From NCBI GenBank assembly GCA_017607445.1, contig JAEVHH010000002.1:4765501-4829500 (forward strand): a DNA stretch of 64,000 nucleotides, in the 5' to 3' direction. The stretch is from Histoplasma ohiense. Lineage: Eukaryota; Ascomycota; Eurotiomycetes; Onygenales; Ajellomycetaceae. The notes under the pieces were generated by a model. That model was not told the origin of the DNA. It saw only the letters and a program-made list of their open reading frames with translations, and ran no database searches. Shown piece by piece: positions 12,303 to 23,089 of the stretch (positions within the stretch are counted from its first letter, which is position 1; each line of letters starts with the position of its first letter). Made by a program: the position numbers and the translations under genes.

Positions 12303-13453
12303 TTATTTCATTCAGAGATTAAAAAACAGATCTGTCTCAGCTTGACCAGTGTCATTTGAGAAATTGTCACCAAGACAAATCTGCTTGTTATTTCAGATTT
12401 TCTCAACTGGTGAAGCACAATGTTTCAATGATAACTTAAGAGCTGTGATTGATGATGTAATCACTGAGATCTCATCAATCACTGTTTCAGCTGAAGCCTC
12501 AGAAAAACTGTCTTATTGAATCTTCTGAATCTTCACAGCAAAAGATCTAATCACTGCAGTCACAGTGCTCTGCAAAATGTTAATGTTTAAAGTGTCTGCA
12601 TCAGTGACAATTAGATTCTCAGCAGCATTGATAATCATCTGAGTCAATTCAACAGCATCCACTGACATCTAATAGAAAGTTAATATTATATACTGTAAAA
12701 ACATTTGTTTTGAATAATAACTTATCAGAATGCAGATGTGCTTCATCACTGAGCAGTGCTTGCATTTTTTGCATCAATCCTCAGCAGACTCACAATGATA
12801 ATGAAGGGATGTTGTCAAATGTTGAATACAATGACAGTAATATGCTGCTGTGTTTCTTTCTAACACTTCAATGAAATCATCCACTTTCTCATCTTTGTCT
12901 ACATTATCAGTCAACTCAAATAATGTACCAAGATCTTGACTCAGTGAGGATGACATTGATGTAATAGCAGAATGCAAAAACACACTTTCTGAAATACTGC
13001 TATGATTGAATGTCATACTCTGCTGTGACAACAGATTATCAGAGTTTACATAGAATTCTAGAATCTCATCTGTGTTCTTGTAGACCTGCACATCAAGTAC
13101 AAATCTTGCAATGACAGTTTGATATGTGGCAAATCTCTCATTCAGAACTTTGTTGAAGAGCAGCATCTTGTGAAATTCATCAATCAAAGATTGACTGATT
13201 TTGTGAAAGTGCTCAGGCATCTATAACCCATTAGCACTCATAACAACTTCAGTTTAAGAAAACTTACAGCAGCACAACTTCTATTTGATATATGATAGAT
13301 GTGACAGTGTGTCTGTCTATTGTTCACAAAGCAAGAATATACTGAAGAGTTCTGCAATCTCTCCAGACAATCCAAGCAAATGCTCTTGATGACAGACAGC
13401 ATATCACTCTTCATAGACTCTGAACCAGCAACAGAAACAGCTGATTCTGACAT
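12303..13453 (-). pseudogene. Antisense three-exon gene of A1, unknown function
   Basis: On the minus strand, between pol and the 3' LTR. Exon 1 is 13268-13453 (186 nt), exon 2 is 12726-13220 (495 nt), exon 3 is 12303-12668 (366 nt). Intron 1 (47 bp) starts GTAAGT and ends TAG with a CTAAT branch site. Intron 2 (57 bp) has a damaged donor (ATAAGT here, GTAAGT in A2) and TATTAAC before TAG. All exons are phase 0 and the same lengths occur in A2 and A3. The product would be about 345 residues. Exon 1 has C26-x2-C29-x11-C41-x8-C50-x2-(C53)-x6-C60. Exon 2 ends in a second Cys cluster followed by a run with C-x2-C-x2-C. A TGA three codons before the final TAA is shared by all copies and may be the true stop. 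Few in-frame stops. I do not recognise the family; a zinc-binding role is inference. Confidence 0.72.
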
Positions 13454-13996
13454 TCTATCATAACTTTAATTAGTATCAAGACCTTATTCAAAGAAGGAGG
13501 AAAAGCAAAAGCAATAAGAAAGAAAAACAGATGTTGAAGATTGAAACCAATATTGCAATGTTGATCAAAGAGATTGCAACAACACAAAACTCAATTCAAA
13601 ATGGAAAATGCAATCATGCAATCAAAACTTCGAATTTCACAATAAAAATTGCATAGAAGAATACAGTGTACTTTGTTTGATAAATTGATGTATTCTTTTT
13701 AAATAAAAAATTGTTGGTGATGATGGTGGTGATGATTTTCAATGAAGTGTGATTTTTGATGTAAAAATCAAAGAAAAGAGATTCAGAAGTTGTGTCTAAA
13801 TTGTGATTGAACTGCAATGACATCAGAGATGAAAAAATATTCTTCTGAAACAGCAACATTTTGAAATTAACCTCAACAATTAATCCAGCTCAATTCTGCA
13901 AACTCTATACAATATTAATCATGCAGCACATGTTACAAACTTCACATGTTGCAGTAAAAAGCTCTGAGGACCAGATCTTTGAAGAAGAGAGATAAT

Positions 13997-14267
13997 TGTA
14001 ATAAATGCAATGAAGATATCTATATTAGAAAATAGCTATATGACAATAGAAGAACACAGAACACATCAGAATTAATGAAGAGGGACATAGTATATAGCAT
14101 CATAAACAGCTGTAGTGTGTGGTGATTGTCTATATAATGCTCACTGATATCTGTAGATATTAGAAGATCAGTGATTAGCTTTGAATAATAGAGATTGCTA
14201 CCTTCTTAACATTCTATATATGTACTTCACACTACTCTCATAATTACATCTATAATCATCTTTTACA
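13997..14267 (+). repeat. A1 3' LTR (271 bp), CpG-depleted
   Basis: Same length as the 5' LTR. The differences are all transitions, mostly at former CpG and CpC, with some at CpA. Confidence 0.93.
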
Positions 14268-14481
14268 ATCAGTAATTTATAAGAAGAACATGATCTGAGA
14301 CTAGATTTATAATATAAACAGTGTAAAGTGACTAATTTAATAAACACTATATGAGATCAGAACTAAGAAATTTGATAATGGAACTGAAGAAATATTTAGT
14401 CCCAGTCTCATATATAATCACACAGCCAGTCTAATCAGTACTGCAGTCAAACACAATATCTTATCAAATGAAAGAATTGTA

Positions 14482-15814
14482 CAGTGGTGTTCAATAAGTC
14501 AGTGTACTAGAGGTTCAGCACCGAGCTTCAGCACTCTATTCATCTCAACTAGATATTAAATAAAATCTCAACCAGATATTCAAAATAGAATTATATACAT
14601 GTTTTATATAGCTAAATGAATAAAGAATATCTATATACATTTTCTTCTCTAATACTTGATTGATTCATCTCTGGCTTTGATAACTGTGGCTAATCTTTGA
14701 AGCATGAAGCTGATTAGATGCTGTATCTCAAGTTGTGTAATAGAATCCCATATCATCTGTAATTCTATTCTCATTTCAGCTTCAGAGTGTATTTGATGTT
14801 GTATCTTTGATATGCAGAACTTCATTATTGCCCATAGATTCTCTATAAAATTTAAATCAGAACTTTATACAGGTCATTTCATTTGATTCATCTGTCAATC
14901 ATTCATTCACTGTTTTAACAGCTTAGAGATATGATATCTAGCTTCATCCTCTGCTCAGAGTGCAATCCCACATTTTTCAAGAATGCAAATATAATGAGGA
15001 TAGTCATGAAGTAGTATAATCTTGATATACTTTTTGGAATTCATTCAGATGTTTGATGAAATAAAAACCAGCTTAGATTTGAAATCCCAGCTTATTGCTC
15101 TCCATACACTCACTGAGGTACACTCAGATTTGAAGATAGAGAGTAGATATCTACTCTCATAATCTTTACCAACTGAATGATGAATATAGCAGCTTGATAT
15201 ATTCAATCCAATCTTGAAGTGAGCTTCATCTGAGAAGCTCACACAAGAGAAATCTTCATCAGCTCAATTTCTGTGTTGAATATCAAAAGCCTTTTAAATT
15301 TCCTTGTGTATAGACTTTAAATAGAGCTTCTTTTGTGGTTTAAAGACATATTGTTCATTCTTTTGAAGATACTGTCTTGCTGTATTTCAGCAAATATAGA
15401 AGCCAGATTTTGAGGGTGTGAGAAAGCTGGCTAGAGAATGGAAGAGATTCTTCTCTACAGAGAGAATAAGATGATATTGATCACAGACAGAGAGCTTAGA
15501 AGGCCTTCCAGAACATTTTTTAGAGCTTTCTTCATGTATTCAATGAGATTCATGATAAACAATGAAGGATATGATGGAGTGAGACAGCTCTAAAATTCAA
15601 GCTATATCTAGAAATGAATATTCCCACTTTTGAAGATTCAAAATAGTATTAATAATAGCTGGAGAGTGTTCTCTCTGCAATGTTTTCAGTTTTGAGGGCA
15701 TCTTTTGATGTATAGAGGGGATGTTGAATGATGGAGAAATCTTTGAAGAAGAGGGGTAAGAAGAGAGGTTCTCAGCGCCGAGCCACTAGTACACTGACTT
15801 ATTGAACACCACTG
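14482..15814 (-). mobile_element. Tc1/mariner-type transposon in A2 (1333 bp)
   Basis: The ends are near-perfect inverted repeats of about 44 bp beginning cagtggtgttcaataagtc, flanked by the target dinucleotide TA (14480-14481, 15815-15816). The target in A1 is the same gattgTAcag at 12,165. CpG sites in the terminal repeats survive partly (accgag, gcgccgag). A second, truncated copy lies at 61735-62365. Confidence 0.93.
14649..15701 (-). pseudogene. Tc1-type transposase, broken by stops
   Basis: One frame of 351 codons from ATG at 15701 to TAG at 14649-14651, a normal length for Tc1 transposases, with no frameshift. The first catalytic Asp is in FSDEAHF (about 15,235). The second is in AEDEARYH (about 14,950). 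The Glu is in SSDLNFIENLW (about 14,850), exactly 34 residues after the second Asp, hence D34E. The N-terminal half should hold the helix-turn-helix DNA-binding part. In-frame TGA codons stand at expected Arg/Trp sites such as the WP before SSDLN. It would cut and paste its own element at TA. Confidence 0.88.
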
Positions 15815-15951
15815 TACAAACACAGATAATTTTTGAAAACTCAAGAAGAATTTGATGAACAGTCAGAAGTATTTAAAACAGTTTAATAAAATCTATCAGA
15901 AGTCAGTCAGTAAATAAAAATGAAGAAGATAACAATAACTGCTGAATATAT

Positions 15952-17095
15952 TTATTCTACTCAGAGATTAAAAAACAGATCTGTCTCAGTTTGATCAGTG
16001 TCATTCAAAAAATTATCATCAAAACAAATCTGCTTATTATTCTGAATTTTTTCAACTGATGAAGCACAACATTTCAATGATGACTTGAAAGCTGCAATCA
16101 GTAATGTAACTATCAAGATCTCATCAATTACTATTTCAGCTGAAGCTTCAGAAGAATCATCTCATTGAATTTTATGAATCTTCACAGTAAAGAATTTAAT
16201 CACTGAAGTTATAGCATTCTGCAAAACATTAATATTCAAAGTATCTGCATCAGCAACAATTAGATTCTCAGCAGTGTTGATAATCATCTGAGTCAATTCA
16301 ACAGCATCTGCTGACATCTAATACAAGTTAATATTATATACTGTAAAACATCTGAATAATAACTTACTGAAATATAAGTGTGCTTTATCATCAAACAGTG
16401 CTTGCATTTTTTACATCAATTCTCAGCAGACTCACAATGATGATGAGAGAATATTATTAAATGTCAAATACAATAACAGCAATATACTACTGTATTTCTT
16501 TCTAACACTTCAATGAAATCATTCACTTTCTCATCTTTGTCTATATTATCAGTCAACTCAAGTAACATATCAAGATCTTGACTCAGTGAGAATGACACTG
16601 ATGTAATAACAGAATATGAAAACACACTTTCTGAAACACTGCTATAATCAAATACCACATTTCACTGTGACAATAGATTATTAAAATTTATATAGAATTC
16701 TAGAATCTCATCTGCATTTTTATAGATCTGCACATTAAATACAAATCTCACAACAGCAGTTTGATACATAGCAAATCTCTCATCTAAAACTTCATCAGAG
16801 AGCAGCATTTTGTGAAATTCATTGATCAAAAATTAATCAGTTTTGTGAAAGTACTCAGACATCTATAATCTGTTAATATTCATAATAATCTCAGTTTAAG
16901 AAAACTTACAGCAGCACAACTTCTATTTAATATATAACAGATATAATAGTATATTCATTCATCATTCACAAAGTAAGAATATACTGAAGAGTTCTGCAAT
17001 CTCTTCAGACAATTCAAACAAATGCTCTTGATAGCAGACAATATATCATTCTTTATAGACTTTGAATCAGCAACAGAAACAGCTGGTTCTGACAT
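15952..17095 (-). pseudogene. Antisense three-exon gene of A2
   Basis: Second copy of the family A antisense gene. Exon 1 16910-17095 (186 nt), exon 2 16368-16862 (495 nt), exon 3 15952-16317 (366 nt), the same lengths as in A1 and A3. Intron 1 is 47 bp (GTAAGT ... ATTAAC ... TAG); intron 2 is 50 bp with an intact GTAAGT donor, 7 bp shorter than in A1 and A3. Cys 26, 29, 53 and 60 of the exon 1 module remain; positions 41 and 50 read Tyr. More decayed than A1. Confidence 0.72.
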
Positions 17096-17676
17096 TCTAT
17101 CATAATCTTAAATTAATACAAGAAGAAGAAGAAGCAAAAGTAACAAGAAAGAAAAACAGATATTGAAAATTGAAATCAATATTGCAAAAAAATAACAAGA
17201 AAGAAAAACAGATGTTGAAGATTGAAATCAATATTACAATATTGATCAAAAAAATTGCAACAACACAAAACTCAACTCAAAATGAAAAACACAATCATGC
17301 AATCAAAACTTCAAATTTCACAATAAAAATCACATATAAGAATACAGTGTACTTTGTTTGATAAATTAATGTATTCTTTTTTAATAAAAAATTGTTAGTG
17401 GTGATGTTGATGATGATTTTGATAAAGTGCAATTTTTGATGTAGAAGTCAAAGAAAAGAAGTTCAGAAGTTGTGTCTAAATTATAATTGAACTACAATGA
17501 CACTGAAGATGAAAAAATGTTCTTCTGAAATAGCAATACTTTGAAATTAACTCTGACAATTAATTCAATCTGATTCTGTAAACTTTATACAATATCAACC
17601 ACACAGCATATATTATGAACTTTACATGTTGCAATAAAAAGCTCTGAAAATCAGATCTTTGAAGAAGAAAGATAAT

Positions 17677-17947
17677 TGTAATAGATGCAACAGAGATATC
17701 TATATTAGAAAATAGCTAGATAATAATAGAAGAATACAGAACATATCAGAATTAATGAAAATGAATATAATACACAGCACTATAGATGATTGTAGAGTAT
17801 AATGATCATCTATATAATACTCACTGATATCTGTAGATATTAGAAGATCAGTGATTAGCTTTGAATAATAGAGATTGCTATCTTTTTAACATTCTATATA
17901 TGTACTTCACACTACTCTCATAATTATATCTACAATCATCTCTTACA
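17677..17947 (+). repeat. A2 3' LTR (271 bp)
   Basis: Same TGTAATA start and TTACA end as A1, followed by acttg, presumed TSD. Joins directly to family B integrase sequence at 17948. Confidence 0.93.
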
Positions 17948-18371
17948 ACTTGCCAGCCTCTACATTCCTCCATCAAATCTATGATATGATTTTAGTGATT
18001 GTGGATATATATACCAAGTTTATAATCTATATTCCTTGCATCAAAAACATTACAGCTGACAAACTAGCAGAAATCATTTATACCAAGTTCTATACAATTT
18101 ATGAAGTATTTAAAAACTATATATTCAATCAAGATTCACTGTTTACAAGCCATTATTGATTCATCTTTTGTTATATGCTAGACATATGCTGAAAACTTTC
18201 AACAGCCTTTCACTCTTAAACAGATGATCAAACAGAACAGCAAAATCAAATCTTGAAATATTATCTCTGATGTTTTATCAACTATCATCAAGATAACTGA
18301 GCATACTGACTACTGTTGATATAGTTTGTTTACAATATTTCTCAATATATCTCTACTGAAATGACATCTGC
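17948..18371 (+). pseudogene. B2 integrase core fragment
   Basis: Begins at the LPAST block and includes an LFTSHY motif, where the next residue (Trp in family A) is TGA, and a ...TDDQTEQ-like block. Interrupted at ISTEMTSA by LINE L2; the frame resumes at 59812. Confidence 0.8.
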
Positions 18372-18890
18372 TTTGTTTGTTTGTTTGTATTGATTTAATG
18401 TTTCAGAGAAAACACAGACAGTGTCTGTGTTTCAGAAGCCTTCTGAAGAATATGAAAATATGCTATACTGAAGAGATTTCTATATACACAGAGAGAAAGA
18501 AAACAGAATTCAGATGACAACTCTTGAAAAGACTCAGCTCATTGAAAAGGATTTTACTGAGCTGTGCATTCACTTCTGACTCAATGTATAGCCATTCATA
18601 ATGAGGCTATAGTGTGGTTTCTGAGGGAACCGCTGCTTTTGTTTGTTTGTTTGTATTGATTTAACATCCCGGAGAAAACACGGGCAGTGCCTGTGTTTCA
18701 GAAGTCTTTCAAAGAGTATGAAGATGTGCTACACTGAAGAGATTTCTATATACACAGAGAGAAAGAAAACAGAATTCAGATGACAACTTTTGAAAAGACT
18801 CAGCTCACTGAAAAGAATTTTTCCAAGCTGTGCATTCATTTCTGACTTAATATATGATTATTCATGATGAAGCTATAGTGTGATTTCTGA
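18372..18890 (-). repeat. Tandemly duplicated LINE 3' end
   Basis: Two consecutive copies of about 260 bp (18372-18631 and 18632-18890). Each starts with the (AAAC)n tail followed by the conserved 3' UTR with ctgtgtttcagaag. LINE L1 has a single copy (53,500-53,799). Confidence 0.85.
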
Positions 18891-19257
18891 GAGAACTGCT
18901 GCTGCTGTGTCTAAAAGATTTTATAGTAAATGAAGAGAAATAACTCTTTCAGTTGATCTGAGAACTGTCTGTGCTTCTAACAACAGAAGAAAAACAGATG
19001 AGACAGATAAAAAAAAAAAGAAAAAATAAGTATTTTGAAAAAAAAAATAAAGAGAAAAGTGAAGAAAAGACTGTGTCATCTGTAACATTTTACAGTCATA
19101 TAACCCAGCACAAGCTCAGAGAAAGAGAGAGAAGAGAGCATTGAAGAAGATTGTGAGAGAAAAAAAATAAAGAGAGACAGAAAGAGCAGTGAGAAAAGAG
19201 AAGAAAAGTATATACTGACAGTCAAAAGCATACTGAATAAATCAGCATACAGACTGT

Positions 19258-19525
19258 ACTGATTATACCACAGTTAGTTGAAACAAATGAGTTAATTATA
19301 CTGATTGAATCATTTGCATCAGTTGAACTGATTGAACTGATTGAATCAATTGTATCAATTGTACTGTTTGTACTGTTTGTATCAATTGAACTGATTGAAT
19401 TGATTGTACTGTTTGTACTGATTGAATCAATTGAGCTGATTGTACTGATTGAACTGATTGTATTGATTGCATTGATTGAATTTATTGTACTGATCAAATC
19501 AGTTGCACTGAACATTGTGCTATCT
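19258..19525 (-). repeat. LINE 3' UTR minisatellite (L2)
   Basis: Short units of the type ttgattgtactga in tandem. The same block is on the plus strand of L1 at 52,860-53,135. The Ser/Ile/Thr/Asn-rich frame over it (19222-19593) is a by-product. Confidence 0.85.
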
Positions 19526-19599
19526 GTACTGCCTGTATAGACTTGAAACTGCTGTGAGAGGCTGTCAGATGATGTGTGCTCAAACAGCTGCATTATTTT

Positions 19600-21052
19600 A
19601 TACAGTATTATATATAGAACTGCATGCAGTCAAGCAGTTCTATAAAGTCTGTAGAGATCAGAGACTCTAGATAGACAACAGCTGTCACTCAGTTGTATAA
19701 CTGTGCTGCTGATCTTTTGAGTCAGTGAGAGAAGTGTCTCTATAAGTATTGACAGAGTATCAAATATTCTGAGCTTTTGTTGTGTTCACAGATATAGATG
19801 AGTCTTGCATCTGTATGCTGAAAGCATCTGTGATATCAGAAGAAGTCTTCATAAGAGAAATGAAGTGCAAGTCAGCAGTAAAGAGTATACTATAATATAA
19901 TGAGCTTTGAAGAAGTTTTCATTTGATATTTCACAGTTGATCTGCTGAATCTTCAACTCTGATATCAGTCAGAAAGCTTTTCACAGACTTTGCTTTATCA
20001 CTTTTACTCTGTCTCTTGACTGAGCTGCTTGATCACTGAGTGGACTTCACTGACTGTGGATATAACTTTGAGTTTATAGACTGAAGCTGTAGTAGATAAG
20101 ACTATCTGCTTAGTCAGACAGTCTGCTTTCTCATTGCTCTCTATTTTCATATACTCAGAGACTTATTTCAGATCTATATTATATTGTCTGAGAAGCTTGT
20201 GACAGCAGCTGTAGACTCAGTTTGAGAAGACTACTGCACTGTTCTGTATATTTTAGATAACTGAGATGTTGTCAAAGCAGAGTCAGATCTGAGAATTGAT
20301 GCTGTCATCTGTGACACAGAGTAGAAGCTTCACCATACACTTTAATACACAGCAGATGTCAACTGTCTCAGCATTGAAGATATATAATATAGAGCTCAGT
20401 GCAGCTGAGAAGCTGATCAGCTGTTTGTTTCTCTGATAGATTATAATGTTATAGCTCATCTATCTGCTGTTGTCAAGAATCTGTTCTGATTCATCTGAGA
20501 AAATATATAAATTTGTTGAAGATTGATTTCTTCACTATTTTTTGAATGTCTGAGTAGTATTTTTTTTATCTACACTCTCTGTGAGATCTGTTCTGCATCT
20601 CTCTGAGTAGTGTGAAATGATAAGTGTGAGTCTATTGACTGCAGGCAGTAATACTCTCAATCTCTGAATCTTGATCTTTGAATACTGTCAGATTTCAGTT
20701 TCTTTTTCATGTGTGATCATTGAGAAAGCTATCTGTGAAGTCAGTGAATGTCTCTCATTCATTATCTGAAGCCTTGTTGCAAAACACATTTTGATCTTCT
20801 TCAGAGCTATCATTGTTGATGAGAGCTCAGCATTTCAGTATAGAGTTGTGATGAATATTGTATGAAAAACTGAAAGAACTTTTCTGACTGCTATAATAAG
20901 CATCTTCTCAACTGTTCTCATATATCATTTCAGACAGAAGCTGATCTTCTCAGTTCTGTCTGTGTGTTTTGCTGACTGTGTGCAGCTGTCATATTAGATT
21001 TCTGTGTTATAGAGTAGTGAGAGAATTATATAGATAGTGATCATCTTCTGCA
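19600..21052 (-). pseudogene. LINE L2 ORF2, C-terminal half (RNase H, zinc motif)
   Basis: Corresponds to L1 51,300-52,830. The RNase H region with its (F)SDES start lies around 20,500 and the Cys/His C-terminal motif around 19,750-19,850. Continues from 55568 on the other side of A3. Confidence 0.75.
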
Positions 21053-21057
21053 GAGTA

Positions 21058-21328
21058 TGTAAGAGATGGTTGTAGGTATAATTATGAGAGTAGTGTGAAG
21101 TATGCATATAGAATGTTAAAAAGATAGCAATCTCTATTATTCAAAGCTAATCACTGATCTTCTAATATCTACAGATATCAGTGAGCATTATATAGACAAT
21201 CATCATACACTACAGCTGTCTATAATGCTGTGTGCTATGTTCCTTCTCATTAATTCTGATATGTTCTGTGTTCTTCTATCATCATATAGCTATTTTTTAA
21301 TATAGATATCTCTGTTGCATCTATTACA
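21058..21328 (-). repeat. A3 3' LTR
   Basis: 271 bp, reverse complement of the family A LTR; bordered on its left by TSD gagta. Confidence 0.93.
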
Positions 21329-21871
21329 ATTATCTCTCTTCTTCAAAGACCTGGTCTTCAGAGCTTCTTACTGTGATGTGCAAAGTTCATAATATGTGCT
21401 GTGTGGTTGATATTGTATGAAGTTCACAGAATCAGACTGAATTAATTGTTGAGATTAATTTCAAAGTGTTGCTGTTTCAGAAGAACATTTTTCCATTTCT
21501 GATGTCATTGCAGTTCAATCATGATTTAGACACAACTTCTGAACCTCTTTTCTTTGACTTCTACATCAAAAATCACACTCCATTGAAAATCATCACCAAC
21601 ATCACCACTAACAATTTTTTATTAAAAAAAAATACATTAATTTATCAAACAAAGTACACTGTATTCTTCTATGTGATTTTTATTGTGAAATTTGAAGTTT
21701 TGGTTGTGTGGTTGCATTTTTCATTTTGGATTGAATTTTGTGTTGTTGTAATCTTTTTGATCAATATTGCAATATTGATTTCAATCTTCAATATCTGTTT
21801 TTTTTTTTTGTTGCTTTTGCTTCTCCTTCTTCTTTGAACAAGATCTTGGTACTGATTAAAGTTATAATAGA

Positions 21872-23022
21872 ATGTCAGAACCAGCTGTTTCTGTTGCTGA
21901 TTCAGAGTCTATGAAGAGTGATATGCTGTCTGTCATTGAGAGCATTTGCTTGGGTTGTCTGGAGAGATTGCAGAATCCTTCAGTATATTCTTACTTTGTG
22001 AATGATGAATGAATATGCTGTCACATCTGCTATATATCAAATAGAAGTTGTGCTGCTGTAAGTTTTCTTAAACTGAGATTATTATGAGTACTAACAGATT
22101 ATAGATGTCTGAGCACTTTTACAAAACTGATCAATCTTTGATCAATAAATTTCATAAGATGCTGCTTTCTGATGAAGTTCTGAATGAGAGATTTGTCATA
22201 TATCAAACTGCTGTTGTGAGGTTTGTACTTGATGTGCAGGTCTATGAGAACACAGATGAGATTCTAGAATTCTATATGAACTCTGATAATCTGTTGTCAC
22301 AGCAGAGTGTGATATTTGATTATAGCAGCATTTCAGAAAGTGTGTTTTTGTATTCTACTATTACATCAGTGTCATTCTCACTGAGCCAAGATCTTGGTAC
22401 ATTATTTGAGTTGACTGATAATGTAGATGAAGATGAGGAAGCAGATGATTCTATTGAAGTATTAGAAAGAAATACAGCAGCATATTGCTGTTGTTGTATT
22501 CAACATTTGACAATATTCCTCCATCATCATTGTGAGCCTGCTGAGAGTTGATGCAAAAAATGCAAGCACTGCTCAGTGATGAAGCACATCTGCATTCTGA
22601 TAAATTATTATTCAAAACAGATGTTTTTATGATATATAATATTAACTTTCTATTAGATGTCAGTGAATGCTGTTGAATTGACTCAGACAGTTATCAATAC
22701 TGCTGAGAATCTAATTGTTGCTGATGCAGATACTTTGAATATTAATGTTTTGCAGAGCACTGTAACTGTGACAGTTAAATTCTTTGCTGTGAAGATTCAG
22801 AAGATTCAATGAGATGATTCTTCTGAGGCTTCAGCTGAAACAGTGATTGATGAGATCTCAGTGATTACATCACTGATTGCAGCTTTCAAGTCATTGTTGA
22901 AACATTATACTTCATCAGTTGAGAAAATTCAGAATAATAAGCAGATTTGTCTTGATGACAATTTCTTGAATGACACTGATCAAGCTGAGGCAGATCTGTT
23001 TTTTAATCTCTGAGCAGAATAA
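21872..23022 (+). pseudogene. Antisense three-exon gene of A3, unknown function
   Basis: Third copy, on the plus strand because A3 is reversed. Exon 1 21872-22057 (186 nt), exon 2 22105-22599 (495 nt), exon 3 22657-23022 (366 nt; shared inner TGA at 23011-23013). Intron 1 has GTAAGT, TACTAAC and TAG, an excellent fungal intron; intron 2 (57 bp) has a decayed donor. Exon 2 alone stays open for 148 codons. Its C-terminal part has C-x2-C-x11-C-x6-C-x2-C-x9-C, a second six-Cys module, with an acidic stretch before it. No membrane segment. An upstream open frame at 21466-21837 is shared by all three copies but is probably 5' UTR sequence. Confidence 0.75.
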
Positions 23023-23089
23023 ATATATTCAGCAGTTATTGTTGTTTTCTTTGTTTTTGTTTACTGACTGACTTCTGATAGATTTTATT

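Larger units (their letters stand above)
7124..14267 (+). mobile_element. Family A chromovirus copy A1, full length (7144 bp)
   Basis: Two 271-bp LTRs (7124-7394, 13997-14267), each beginning TGTAATA and ending TTACA, are flanked by the 5-bp TSD atcag (7119-7123, 14268-14272). Between them lie gag, RT, RNase H, integrase and chromodomain on the plus strand, then a three-exon gene on the minus strand. Family A has three copies here (A1, A2, A3). A1 is inserted in the hAT-like element. The sense genes are riddled with TGA. Confidence 0.92.
5911..14433. mobile_element. hAT-like non-autonomous element, split by A1
   Basis: The ends are 11-bp inverted repeats: taggctggctg at 5911-5921 and cagccagtcta at 14423-14433, with one mismatch. 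They are flanked by the 8-bp duplication atcagtac (5903-5910 and 14434-14441), the TSD length of hAT elements. Removing A1 (7124-14267) and its TSD copy leaves about 1.4 kb. No transposase frame is visible, so it is probably a non-autonomous derivative. Subterminal motifs of the type ggtccc/gggac occur on both sides. Much of the left part is a minisatellite. CpG, CpC and GpG are much commoner here than in the neighbouring retrotransposons. Confidence 0.75.
5672..17947 (+). mobile_element. Family A chromovirus copy A2, visible in three pieces
   Basis: The pieces are 5672-5910, 14434-14481 and 15815-17947. They line up consecutively with A1 positions from about 11,890 to 14,267: integrase C-terminus, chromodomain, antisense gene and 3' LTR. 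The gaps are later insertions: C1 to the left, a hAT-like element at 5911-14433 (8-bp TSD) and a Tc1 element at 14482-15814 (TA TSD). The 3' LTR ends at 17947 and is followed by acttg, the expected 5-bp TSD; the other copy is beyond the left edge. A2 lies inside the integrase gene of family B copy B2. Confidence 0.88.

Noticed and set aside
19222..19593. Ser/Ile/Thr-repeat protein
   Set aside because: Produced by the LINE 3' UTR minisatellite, which gives similarly open frames on both strands at 52,860-53,140.
21466..21837. Separate membrane-protein-like gene upstream of the A3 antisense gene
   Set aside because: Open only in part of the copies, hydrophobic end is a poly-T/CTT run; more simply 5' UTR or LTR-proximal sequence.
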